Shown: piece after piece, positions 16,333 through 24,398 of the stretch
Position numbering within the stretch: position 1 is the stretch's first letter
Layout of the letters: each line of letters starts with the position of its first letter
Assembly: GCF_031845265.1 (NCBI RefSeq)
Contig: NZ_JAVRBG010000001.1
Location: 1 to 64,000 of the forward strand
Reading direction: 5' to 3'
From: Mesonia ostreae
Lineage (GTDB): Bacteria; Bacteroidota; Bacteroidia; Flavobacteriales; Flavobacteriaceae
DNA length: 64,000 nucleotides
Translations under genes and position numbers: made by a program
The notes under the pieces: generated by a model
What the model was told of the DNA's origin: nothing
Database searches by the model: none
What the model saw: the letters and a program-made list of their open reading frames with translations, nothing else

Positions 16333-17756
16333 TTTTTAGACTTTTTATATAAATTGAACTTAGACCAAATAATTTCTTGGTCTTTATGGAATTTTGCGTA
16401 GATAAGTTGTATTGAAAATGCACATATTACGACACCTAATATGTTGTACTGATTCAGAAAGCAAATTATTCCGAGAGCAAAAACAATAAGCGGAAAAATG
16501 TATAATTTGTTGGTACTAGATACAGGTGCAATAAATTTATTTGTTCTAATAAACGGTTTATTTTTTGACACAAAATAATTCATCCAATAAAATGAACCAA
16601 TCTCTAATAATCCTAAGTGTATAAGAAAACCATTCCATCCCTTTTTAAGATTATATCCTGCGATTTTATTAAAAATAAAAAACTGAAATAGACAATGTAA
16701 GGCAATTGCACTCAAACCGGTGTAAAAAATAGTTTCGCCAGTATGCGTTCCTATAATTAATAATGGGATGGCTAAAAATAAAATTAGAAATACAAACCCA
16801 AGAAGATTTAACCAAGCAGTTAAAAGTGTACTTAAATGAATTTTATTCATAATTGAAATTCCATTTACCTTCCAAACCTTAGCTAATACTTGAAAGTTAC
16901 CAAATACCCAACGTTTAAATTGTTTGCTATAATCTTTAGATTCAGTAGGCATTGTACCTTTACCAATAATATAATTGCAGAAGGCTATTTTCATTTTACG
17001 ACTCACAAGGTCAACACCTAAGCTAGCATCCTCTGTTATAGAATCTGTTGGCCATAGATAACCATTATTAAAAACTTTAGTATCAATTAGGGTAAGAGTT
17101 CCTGTTGGCAATGCCAAAATCGCACTTTTTTTACTAGATAGGTAACAGTCAAAATAGTGTTTATAGTTAATTTCTACACCATTAGTTTCTGGCGAAATAT
17201 TTCGGTAGGATTGGGGAAATTGCAGAAGGTCAACTTCCATTTTTTGGATAGTTCCAATTGCAACATCAATAGCATCCTTATTAAGTACATAATCTGCATC
17301 TAGGGTAAAGATATAGTTTGCTGACGAATTGGTATAGCCCAGTCCATAATTTAATGCACCAGCCTTGAAACCCTTTATTTTATCTTTATGAAGAAATTTA
17401 AAACGATGGTCTAAATCCGCAATTTTCTCTTCTATTGGTTTCCATAGATTCTTATCTAATGTATTATTAGAAATAATGAGAAGCTCAAAGTTGCTATATT
17501 GTAACTTCTCAACACTTTCAATAGTTTTCAAAACTAATTTAGGCGGTTCATTACAGATTGGCAAATGAATACTTACCAACGGATTTCCGTAAACCTTTTT
17601 TGAAAATGTAGAATTGCGTGAAGTACTCAAAAAATACAGTCGGATAATTCCCATTACAATAATAACTATTGTAACAAAAATCACAGCTATTTCTAAAGTC
17701 GAACTATAGACCTCAAAAAAGTTCAAATTTTCTATATAAAATTTTATCTGCAACAT
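16329..17756 (-). CDS. membrane-embedded processive family 2 glycosyltransferase
   Basis: About 475 residues. One transmembrane helix near the N-terminus (about 20-40) is followed by a GT-A catalytic domain and then several helices (about 310-450). The catalytic motifs are LTL-type substrate strand FTLDADY (DxD, about 147-153), TED (about 240, in DSITEDASLG) and the QxxRW-type KQFKRWVFGN (about 285), the signature of cellulose-synthase-like processive enzymes. A TTG at 17768 is possible, but ATG 17756 is preferred. It is the first gene after the AraC regulator (gap 77 bp) and heads the glycosyltransferase run. It probably makes or exports a beta-linked glycan or glycolipid. The product is unknown. 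Confidence 0.85.
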   Translation of the reverse strand: MLQIKFYIENLNFFEVYSSTLEIAVIFVTIVIIVMGIIRLYFLSTSRNSTFSKKVYGNPLVSIHLPICNEPPKLVLKTIESVEKLQYSNFELLIISNNTLDKNLWKPIEEKIADLDHRFKFLHKDKIKGFKAGALNYGLGYTNSSANYIFTLDADYVLNKDAIDVAIGTIQKMEVDLLQFPQSYRNISPETNGVEINYKHYFDCYLSSKKSAILALPTGTLTLIDTKVFNNGYLWPTDSITEDASLGVDLVSRKMKIAFCNYIIGKGTMPTESKDYSKQFKRWVFGNFQVLAKVWKVNGISIMNKIHLSTLLTAWLNLLGFVFLILFLAIPLLIIGTHTGETIFYTGLSAIALHCLFQFFIFNKIAGYNLKKGWNGFLIHLGLLEIGSFYWMNYFVSKNKPFIRTNKFIAPVSSTNKLYIFPLIVFALGIICFLNQYNILGVVICAFSIQLIYAKFHKDQEIIWSKFNLYKKSKK

Positions 17757-17833
17757 ATTATACAACAATATGATACAAAGCTAATTCTATAACAGACTAC
17801 TTAGTAACCCTAATAAGTAAATGATGGTAAGTT

Positions 17834-18859
17834 TTAGGAATGATTATTATAAAATTTTCTAAAATTACTTGGCGTATGCTTAAAATATTCCTTGAAGAGT
17901 TTTGAAAAGTAGCTTGGGCTATCTAAACCTATTTTGTTTGCAATAGTAGTGAGTGGTTGGTCAGTAGTAAGCAGTAATAATTTAGCAGTTTCCATTCGCC
18001 TTGAAATTATATAGTCACGCACAGTTTTACTAAATATATATTTAAAACCTTTCTGAAGTTTATTAGGATTTAATCCAGACTGACGACTTAAAACCTCAAT
18101 AGTAAAATCTTTATCTAAATTCTTTTCAATATAATCTGAAAGTTCTTTGATTCGTTCTAATTCATTATATCGAAGTAATAGCTCTTTACTGTTACCCTTT
18201 AAATCATCTTCAAATAATTGAATTTGTTCAACAAAAATATCGAGTGCTTTACTTTCAAGATGAAATTTTCTCAACAGCAGCTCATTCTTATATTCATCTA
18301 TAGAATTTAGAATTGTATGGAATTCCAAACTATAAAAACCCTCGTGATAGAATGTTTCAGATGCATTGGTATCACTAAAAAGGTTTTGAAGCTGAGCGGA
18401 TAAATGCACCTGTTCGCATTCAGATTTCCTTTTAAAAGTTTTCCTATCTATTTCTAAACTTACCAAATCAATATCTACATTACCTTCAAAATATAAATTA
18501 TGACCATTATGCTCTTCACTCGCAACCAATGTAGCCATTCTTGGTTTAAGTTCGTGAACTATATCCTCATTGGAAAATTGATGTTTCAAAAATCCATTGG
18601 CAGTATAAATATACTTCAAAGGATGTACTTTGTCCACAGTAAAGCTTATTTCTGTTGCTTGTTTAAATTTGCAACGGTACACTATAATACCTAATCCATT
18701 ATCAAAATTGATTCCTCTAATTTCTCCCGAACCTATTTTCTCTGGTATGTTGACTATATACTCTGTACATTTTTCGTGAAACGATGTATTCATCTCATTG
18801 GCCAAATCACTTACTACGTCTCGAAGTGGTAGAGACCTAACATTAAATTTTGTGGTCAT
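17834..18859 (-). CDS. AraC family transcriptional regulator
   Basis: A 341-residue regulator. The first 220 residues form a sensor-like domain of the same type as the AraC-BLUF protein: both have a FNGFLKH/GFLDHKF motif and a similar layout. The C-terminal AraC helix-turn-helix (about 240-338) shows LSRQSGLNPNKLQKGFKYIF and IANKIGLDSPSYFSKLFKEY. No BLUF domain follows. It heads the glycosyltransferase run, which starts 77 bp later, and is its likely regulator. The intergenic region upstream to the small hydrophilic gene is AT-rich. The ligand is unknown. Confidence 0.87.
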   Translation of the reverse strand: MTTKFNVRSLPLRDVVSDLANEMNTSFHEKCTEYIVNIPEKIGSGEIRGINFDNGLGIIVYRCKFKQATEISFTVDKVHPLKYIYTANGFLKHQFSNEDIVHELKPRMATLVASEEHNGHNLYFEGNVDIDLVSLEIDRKTFKRKSECEQVHLSAQLQNLFSDTNASETFYHEGFYSLEFHTILNSIDEYKNELLLRKFHLESKALDIFVEQIQLFEDDLKGNSKELLLRYNELERIKELSDYIEKNLDKDFTIEVLSRQSGLNPNKLQKGFKYIFSKTVRDYIISRRMETAKLLLLTTDQPLTTIANKIGLDSPSYFSKLFKEYFKHTPSNFRKFYNNHS

Positions 18860-19121
18860 ATTTTTTGTTTGGCTTATGAATGCTAAAAATACTTCGAAAT
18901 AATTTGAAATCTAAACAGATTTGCAAATTTGATACAACTTAACCCAATACTTACCACATTCTTAATATCCAATTGTTATATTGAGTGATAATTGAATATG
19001 ATTGAAGACCGCATAAATACCTTACTATAATTAATTAATTCATTAAGTATATGAATGGTTTAAGTGAAGTATGGCAATGAAATATAAATGAATGTAGAAA
19101 TTAATATAAAACTGAATTAAA

Positions 19122-19265
19122 ATGGCAAAGCAAAAAACAAATCTAGACAAAAATGCACAATCTAGTACAAAACACGCTAGAGGTAGTAAACAAGTGCATA
19201 GTGAAAAAGATAACTCAACAAAAGATGGCTTTAAGCCTCAAGGTGTAAGTGAAGAAGAAGAATAG
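19122..19265 (+). CDS. small hydrophilic protein, stress-like
   Basis: A 47-residue, very hydrophilic open frame too short for routine calling. It begins MAKQKTNLDKNAQ and ends PQGVSEEEE, rich in Lys, Ser, Asp and Glu with no hydrophobic core. Composition resembles small intrinsically disordered stress proteins, but I recognise no family. It lies alone, divergent from the AraC gene at 17834-18859. The frame has an ATG and reads cleanly to TAG at 19263. Confidence 0.5.
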   Translation: MAKQKTNLDKNAQSSTKHARGSKQVHSEKDNSTKDGFKPQGVSEEEE

Positions 19266-19434
19266 AGAAACAAATTCTCAAACTCAATATCCCATACTTT
19301 TTTAGTTTGGAATATTTTTTTATACTCAATCAATACTTGTAATCAATAATTAGAAAATTTAGTATCTAAATTAATTTTGAGTGCAATTCGATGTAATTGC
19401 TTTTAGAAAAAATTTAGTAGTGATAAAAGGCTAA

Positions 19435-19456
19435 ATGTTGTACCTATGTTGTACCT
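19435..19456. repeat. 11-bp tandem repeat beside the tRNA-Leu
   Basis: The 11-mer ATGTTGTACCT occurs twice head to tail, 42 bp beyond the 3' end of the tRNA-Leu. The GTACC core also occurs at the tRNA 3' end. Such short repeats near tRNA ends can belong to integrase sites, but no integrase gene is in this window. Confidence 0.35.
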
Positions 19457-19462
19457 GAGCAT

Positions 19463-19495
19463 AAAAAAAGCCGAGATTTTCATCTCAGCCTTTTT
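19463..19495 (-). terminator. terminator after tRNA-Leu
   Basis: A stem GCTGAGAT / ATCTCGGC (one G-U pair) with a GAAA loop is flanked by A- and T-runs, lying directly after the 3' end of the tRNA-Leu on the minus strand. It could work in both directions. Confidence 0.75.
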
Positions 19496-19497
19496 TG

Positions 19498-19580
19498 TAC
19501 CGAAGGCGGGAATCGAACCCGCACGCCTTGTGAGCAATGGATTTTGAATCCATCGTGTCTACCAATTCCACCACTTCGGC
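19498..19580 (-). tRNA. tRNA-Leu (CAA)
   Basis: The minus strand folds as a class II tRNA: acceptor GCCGAAG / CTTCGGT, D-arm TGGTGGAATTGGTAGAC, anticodon stem ATGGA / TCCAT with loop TTCAAAA (anticodon CAA, reads UUG), a variable arm, and T-arm GCGGG-TTCGATT-CCCGC. The CCA end is not encoded, which is common in Bacteroidota. Its 3' end faces the accessory block at lower coordinates. Confidence 0.97.
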
Positions 19581-19612
19581 ATTTAATTTCACGCAATTTC
19601 AAATTTGGACTT

Positions 19613-20190
19613 TGAAACCAGTTCAGGGTGACAGGTCTTAAAGAAAAATGACAAACAAAATTGTTATGCTAAATTTAGTTCAGCATCTCCTTCTCGTATC
19701 TTGTCATGCTGAATCCAGTTCAGCATCTCAAAGTAGTTTGCTGCGATGCCAATCGTAATGAAAACATTTTAAGTTTTAAAGCGTGAGACCCTGAAACCAG
19801 TTCAGGGTGACAGGTCTTAAAGAAAAATGACAAACAAAATTGTTATGCTAAATTTAGTTCAGCATCTCAAGTAGTTTGCTGCGATGCCAATCGTAATGAA
19901 AAACATTTTAAGTTTTAAAGCGTGAGACCCTGAAAGCAGTTCAGGGTGACAGGTCATAAAGAAGAATGACAAACAAAATTGTTATGCTGAATTCAGTTCA
20001 GCATCTCAGGGTAGTTTGCTGCGATGCCAATCGTAATGAAAAACATTTTAAGTTTTAAAGCGTGAGACCCTGAAAGCTGTTCAGGGTGACAGGTCATAAA
20101 GAAGAATGACAAACAAAACTATTATGCTGAATTCAGTTCAGCATCTCCTTCTCGTATCTTGTCATGCTGAATCCAGTTCAGCATCTCATA
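19613..20190. repeat. four copies of a ~140-bp hairpin-bearing intergenic repeat
   Basis: Copies begin near 19613, 19786, 19925 and 20065. Each has the segment TTCAGGGTGACAGGTC, then AATGACAAACAAAA, an imperfect palindrome ATGCTGAATTCAGTTCAGCAT, and, in three, GTAGTTTGCTGCGATGCCAA. Two hairpins per unit can form: CCCTGAA / TTCAGGG and ATGCTGAA / TTCAGCAT. The spacing of the shared block is 179, 139 and 140 bp; the first copy carries an extra ~40-bp hairpin piece. This looks like the dispersed repeat family of flavobacterial intergenic regions, here grown into a tandem array. Confidence 0.85.
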
Positions 20191-20242
20191 ATCTTTTATC
20201 TCATTGCTAATCTTAAAAAGACTAATCAAACTAAAAAGCTTG

Positions 20243-20283
20243 AGACCCTGAAAAGATCCCGATCCTTCGGGGCAGGGTGACAG
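20243..20283. repeat. variant copy of the intergenic hairpin repeat
   Basis: GAGACCCTGAAAAG and GGGTGACAGG match the ends of the 140-bp units, but the centre is a different small hairpin (CCCGATCCTTCGGGG). It is an extra, diverged member of the same repeat family. Confidence 0.6.
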
Positions 20284-20421
20284 GTGATATGGAAGGAGTC
20301 TAGAATGATATGAATTGCCAGGAATTTCTCCTATTGAGTAACAGCCCATTTGATCGGAAAGTAAAATGGAACAGTAATTCCGCTATTCCTTTCAAATCTT
20401 TCCAAAAGAATTAATGCATAC

Positions 20422-21099
20422 TCATTTAAATTTTAATAGTAAGTTAGGATCGGGGCAATTGCTTTTATAAAACTCTAAATCTTTCGCCGCGCAAACGCCT
20501 GGATAATCTCCCCTATTGCCTTCCAAATCTTTAATAATCTGAAAATGCAAATGAGGCGCATAATCTCCGTTTTCTTCAGGCTTACCTAAATATCCCAAGA
20601 CTTCTCCCGCTTTTAATTTGGAGTTGATTTCAATTCCGTTAAGGGAAGTAAGGCTCAAGTGTCCATAAAGCGAATAAAAAGTTTGTGCTTGGTATTCATG
20701 TTCTACAATAATTGTAGGACCATAATCTCCATGATTAATATTGTTTTGCAAACTATGTATTTTTCCGTCTAACGGAAGCAAAACCGCAGTATGTGCAGGA
20801 GACCAAATGTCTATTCCTAGATGAATGTTTCTAGAATTAATTTTAGTAGACGTAAAATAGGTGCTTCGGTTATAAAGGTTGCGCACTTCTAAATATCCAC
20901 CAATAGCTACTTTTTTGTTATGCGAGCTAACAAAATTCTCTATAAACTGTTGAAACCATAAGGAAGATAATGTGTGAGCTTCTTTTAAAATTTTTTGATG
21001 AACAGATAAATCAATCTGAATGTAATCTTCTTTAGAAGTATATTCTACAATGGGAGTAAACTCTTCAGTGAGCGAATGTAAATAGTTACTGAAATTCAT
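20422..21099 (-). CDS. M23 family metallopeptidase (LytM-like)
   Basis: A 225-residue protein with a zinc-peptidase M23 domain in its C-terminal two thirds. The ligands are visible as HLGID (H-x3-D, about residues 92-96), with LYGHLS and HLHFQ (about 185-189) completing the LytM site. M23 enzymes cut peptide cross-links of peptidoglycan. There is no signal peptide or lipobox, unlike typical cell-wall members, so export or localisation is unclear and a non-wall role is possible. It lies alone next to the repeat array. Confidence 0.85.
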   Translation of the reverse strand: MNFSNYLHSLTEEFTPIVEYTSKEDYIQIDLSVHQKILKEAHTLSSLWFQQFIENFVSSHNKKVAIGGYLEVRNLYNRSTYFTSTKINSRNIHLGIDIWSPAHTAVLLPLDGKIHSLQNNINHGDYGPTIIVEHEYQAQTFYSLYGHLSLTSLNGIEINSKLKAGEVLGYLGKPEENGDYAPHLHFQIIKDLEGNRGDYPGVCAAKDLEFYKSNCPDPNLLLKFK

Positions 21100-21230
21100 A
21101 CATTACTTTTTAGGTTAAAAATTAAGCTTTTTAAGCTATAAAACCGAATATTAAGAAATCATTTTGATAAAAAACATGTAAAGTTCTTTTAAAATTTATA
21201 CAAATGAAAGTTTATCACTAGCCAAAATAC

Positions 21231-21238
21231 TAATTTTG
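21231..21238 (+). promoter_or_regulatory. probable -7 box of the outer-membrane barrel gene
   Basis: TAATTTTG matches the Bacteroidota TAnnTTTG -7 element. It lies 46 bp before the ATG at 21285, with no strong -33 TTTG in front of it. Confidence 0.4.
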
Positions 21239-21284
21239 AATAGGAGTAAAAAACTCCGACAATTAACTCTCAAAAACAACAATA

Positions 21285-21938
21285 ATGAAAAAGATTTTAC
21301 TATTTAGTGCTTTTGTATTTCTTGGACTCACAAGTGCAACGGCGCAACTTCAAGAAGGAAATGTGATGCTAGGAGCCGACTTAGGAAATGGTTTATTAAA
21401 CAAATCAAGTTCAGGTATATTCGGTTTTAATTTTGGCTTAAATGATGGCGCTGGTTACAGTGTAGGTATTAACCCTAAAGTAGGTTATTTTGTGAAAGAT
21501 AACTTTATGTTAGGTGGTATTGTAAATCTAGGATTCAGCAAATCTGCCGAAAATAACGGTGTTTCTACTAAAGCAACTAGCTATGGTGTGCAAGCACTTT
21601 CTAGATATTATTTGACGCCAAACGAAGCTGGAGTAAACCTTACCAAAAAAGGCCGTTTCTTCTTAGAAGCAAACGCTGGTTTTGCAGGGGTGAACATTAA
21701 AGATGGCCCTACTACAAACGGATTTGTTTTTGGAGCTGGCCCAGGTTACTCTTACTTTCTTAACAACCACGTTGCCTTAGAAGGTATCATTAAATATAAT
21801 GGTCTTGTAGGAGGAGGAAATACCACCTACCAACATTCTATTGGATTAAATGTAGGGGTGCAAGTATTTCTATTTTCTGATACCGTGAAAAATAAAGTAG
21901 ATAGGTATGAAGAAGAAATTGAAGATGAAATGGATTAA
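21285..21938 (+). CDS. outer membrane beta-barrel protein
   Basis: A 217-residue secreted protein. Residues 1-20 (MKKILLFSAFVFLGLTSATA) are a signal peptide with cleavage before QLQEG. The rest alternates glycine/aromatic strands such as GADLGNG, FGFNFGLNDGAGYSVG and GFVFGAGPGYSYF, the pattern of small eight- to ten-stranded outer-membrane barrels. The protein ends in an acidic tail (EEEIEDEMD) rather than the usual aromatic residue, which is odd for a barrel. It is transcribed alone, with its own terminator. The function is structural or adhesive by analogy only. Confidence 0.8.
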   Translation: MKKILLFSAFVFLGLTSATAQLQEGNVMLGADLGNGLLNKSSSGIFGFNFGLNDGAGYSVGINPKVGYFVKDNFMLGGIVNLGFSKSAENNGVSTKATSYGVQALSRYYLTPNEAGVNLTKKGRFFLEANAGFAGVNIKDGPTTNGFVFGAGPGYSYFLNNHVALEGIIKYNGLVGGGNTTYQHSIGLNVGVQVFLFSDTVKNKVDRYEEEIEDEMD

Positions 21939-22302
21939 TTTCAACTAAAACCTTCTTAGATTATTAAAAGCTGTCCGTAAAACGGACAGCTTTTTTTGTT
22001 TAAATTCTTGGCGATAAAATCAATGTCTTGCTGAGCCTGCTGTAAATGATTATGGATATTTCTTACATAAGAATAATTCTAACTAAAAAGAACGAGACCC
22101 TGAAACCAGACCTCATGAATGGATTCATCTCGGGCAAGTTCAAGGTGACAAGTCATGTGGAGGAATCTTTTATAGTATCATAAAGATTCTTCACTCTGCA
22201 AGCTTAGCCTTTCTTGAGCCTTTCGACTTTCGCTCAAGACAGGCTTTTGACGAAAGGTTATGAATGATCAACCAACATATTATCACCGCTCTTGAAAATT
22301 CT
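21939..22302. other. gene-free stretch with repeat remnants
   Basis: After the terminator at 21967-21997 this stretch holds a diverged intergenic repeat (GAGACCCTGAAACCAG near 22091 and AGGTGACAAGTCATGTGG near 22142) and a GC-rich hairpin-like piece around 22205-22255. I see no gene. Confidence 0.6.
21967..21997 (+). terminator. terminator of the outer-membrane barrel gene
   Basis: Perfect stem AAAGCTGTCCGT / ACGGACAGCTTT with a 3-nt AAA loop and a T-run, 29 bp past the TAA of the barrel gene. Confidence 0.92.
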
Positions 22303-23796
22303 TTATTTAATAATCAAATCACTAAACTTAGCGTGGATCATAATGTTACTATCTGTATTTCTAGATTTATGATAGCCGTTAATCAACTGATTTCCGTAGC
22401 TATCCATTTTTTTCGTGGTTAAATTCTTCGGAATTTTAATGGCACTCCTAGAACCATTATAAGTAAAATTAAAAGAAGATTTGGGTAAATTCAAAACTAA
22501 GTCGCTATTCTCTAAACTAATATCTAACTGCTCAAAATTTTCACTTACCTCTTCAATGCTTAACTCCCCAAAAGAACCTGAGACTATCCCAATTTTTTCA
22601 ATCTCTCCAATATGAACTTCGCTTCCTTTTGATGAAAGTTGAATACTCTTCGCTTTATGTATTTGACTATCTTTTACATAATTCATCTGTAAGTTTCCAT
22701 GTTCCCAATAGTCTATATGTAATGGAGAATAAGCAATATTTAAAAAATTATTTTGTCCTAAGATACTGGCAGCCTTAAAATTTGCATACGAAACGGAAGC
22801 TTTTAAACTTTCTACATCGTCTTGAAGTTCTATTTTTCCATAGCGTACATCCATCTGCAAAGCGGCATCTTTTGGCATTTTTACGACAATTATTTTTCTA
22901 ATGCTTTCATTTTCATCTGTAGATTTAACAGGGTTTCTAGTGCCACTAGAATAAGTAATCATGGTTGATTTTCCTCCATTAGGATGCACCACTACTTCCT
23001 TTTTGTAGTTTCCTGCATTGGCATCAAACTGTTTTGCCCAAGCCTCCATTTTGGCTCCATACTGCTCTCCCCATTGTTCCATTTCTTTTCCAAATTGCTC
23101 TCCCCATTTCTCCATTTTTGCACCATGAATTTTTTCGAAATTTTCCATGCGAGCTTCTAATTGTTTTGACCAAACTTCTGCATTTTTCTCAAAACCTTCC
23201 CCCCACTTTTCCATCGCTTGTTCAAAATCCTTTCCGAAACTTTTCTCTACTTGCGCTTCATACTTTTCAATATACTCTTCTCCGTCCTGCTGATAGGCTT
23301 CATAATCAAATTTTAAACCACTCATACTTTCATAAAAACGTGCAGGTAATTTAACATCGCCCATTTTCTCTAACATTGGCCCTACCAAATTCACCATTAG
23401 AGGTTCTATCAATTCAGTATTCATCGCTTTTAAACTGGCCAAAGGAACTGCCTCTGAAGCACTTCTTAATCCCGGTACAAAATTAGACCTACCTCCTCTA
23501 GAAATGATAGATACGCCTTTGCTGTTTCCTAAGACCTGTATTTTCCAGTTCTTAGCGATTTGTTCTACTTCTTCTTTAGAAAGCTCATCGGCTTCTACAT
23601 AAGCTTCTACAGAAATAGAATTTCTATTCCAAGTTTGAACCATCACCTGCGTATGTTTGGTATCTAATTTAACGCTAGGTTGATTCTCTACTTTGTAAGA
23701 CTCAGAAAGCTTTTCTAATTTTTCTTGTGCATAAGCACCCAATCCTAAGAACACAAAACCTAGTATTCCTAAAATAATTTTTACATTATAGTTCAT
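22303..23796 (-). CDS. exported DUF4097-like protein with 11-residue repeats
   Basis: A 497-residue protein with a signal peptide (residues 1-23, ending LGAYAQ). The first ~130 residues and the last ~200 look like the beta-rich adhesin-type domain (DUF4097-like) found next to ECF sigma factors in Bacteroidota. The middle (about 190-265) is a run of 11-residue repeats of the form MEKWGEQFGKE: six units in a row, each led by M or A with Trp or Phe at the fourth position. This predicts an extended amphipathic helix. It follows the anti-sigma-like gene by 11 bp, so it is the operon's third gene. A sensor or envelope-stress output role is inferred. Confidence 0.75.
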   Translation of the reverse strand: MNYNVKIILGILGFVFLGLGAYAQEKLEKLSESYKVENQPSVKLDTKHTQVMVQTWNRNSISVEAYVEADELSKEEVEQIAKNWKIQVLGNSKGVSIISRGGRSNFVPGLRSASEAVPLASLKAMNTELIEPLMVNLVGPMLEKMGDVKLPARFYESMSGLKFDYEAYQQDGEEYIEKYEAQVEKSFGKDFEQAMEKWGEGFEKNAEVWSKQLEARMENFEKIHGAKMEKWGEQFGKEMEQWGEQYGAKMEAWAKQFDANAGNYKKEVVVHPNGGKSTMITYSSGTRNPVKSTDENESIRKIIVVKMPKDAALQMDVRYGKIELQDDVESLKASVSYANFKAASILGQNNFLNIAYSPLHIDYWEHGNLQMNYVKDSQIHKAKSIQLSSKGSEVHIGEIEKIGIVSGSFGELSIEEVSENFEQLDISLENSDLVLNLPKSSFNFTYNGSRSAIKIPKNLTTKKMDSYGNQLINGYHKSRNTDSNIMIHAKFSDLIIK

Positions 23797-23807
23797 TATT
23801 ATTTTTT

Positions 23808-24398
23808 TTAAATTTTCACTCCCTGTATACTCTCTTTGGAAGCTTGCTTCATCTCTCCCAATTTATTTTTAAGTTTAGATAAAAGTCCTACTCTTAACTC
23901 TAGATTGTTAATGAGGGAATTTACAACAGCTTCATTTACTCCAGTTTCGTCCATCTCTTCATTGAGGCGCGTGTACTCCTTATCCAATTCTTCTAGCTGC
24001 AGCATAAAAGAATCTATAAGCTCTTTGTTATCCTTGGTTATCGTCAGCTGCGCCAACTCGGCATTGATATTCCCCAAATAATAATCTTCTATCTTCTTAA
24101 ATTGTGGGGAGACATCACTTAAATAAACTGGGGTTATCGACGGACTTTCTTTAGGAGTATTGGTAAGCATAGGCACCTCTGAACTAGTAGTTATGAATTG
24201 CTCTTTCATAAAAAAACTTGTCGCTAGCACTACTACCAAAACCGCAGCGATTTTCATCCATAGATAAGAGTTACTTTTCTTATCTTCTGGAATTTCTTCC
24301 GCCAACCGACTTAAAAATCTATTTTCATGCCCTTTCGCTAACTTTGGTCTTTGAGCATATTTTTCTTGATTCATCAATTCTCTAAGATCCTGTGCCAT
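23808..24398 (-). CDS. membrane protein, probable anti-sigma factor
   Basis: A 196-residue protein with one transmembrane helix at about 47-64 (MKIAAVLVVVLATSFFM). The cytoplasmic N-terminal segment (1-45) contains the short helical stretch NRFLSRLAEEI seen in many flavobacterial anti-sigma-like proteins. A periplasmic helical region follows, rich in Glu and Lys (DYYLGNINAELAQLTITK onward). The ATG lies inside the end of the sigma gene (17-bp overlap), so the two are coupled. Together with the exported protein downstream this is a classic sigma / anti-sigma / output arrangement. Confidence 0.75.
   Translation of the reverse strand: MAQDLRELMNQEKYAQRPKLAKGHENRFLSRLAEEIPEDKKSNSYLWMKIAAVLVVVLATSFFMKEQFITTSSEVPMLTNTPKESPSITPVYLSDVSPQFKKIEDYYLGNINAELAQLTITKDNKELIDSFMLQLEELDKEYTRLNEEMDETGVNEAVVNSLINNLELRVGLLSKLKNKLGEMKQASKESIQGVKI

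Larger units (their letters stand above)
19581..20421. other. gene-free stretch filled with intergenic repeats
   Basis: No convincing gene lies between the tRNA-Leu and the M23 peptidase. The stretch is made of the four repeated units at 19613-20190 plus a related hairpin at 20243-20283. A 75-codon frame inside (20122-20349, minus) is built from repeat sequence and is not a gene. Confidence 0.8.

Noticed and set aside
19435..19456. proven attachment site
   Set aside because: No second copy in the window and no integrase gene, so it stays a possibility only.
19613..20190. CRISPR array
   Set aside because: Units are about 140 bp with nearly identical content and no short repeat-spacer alternation; no cas genes nearby.
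20122..20349. 75-codon minus-strand frame in the repeat array
   Set aside because: It is made of the repeat hairpins and has no coding signature or homologue I can name.
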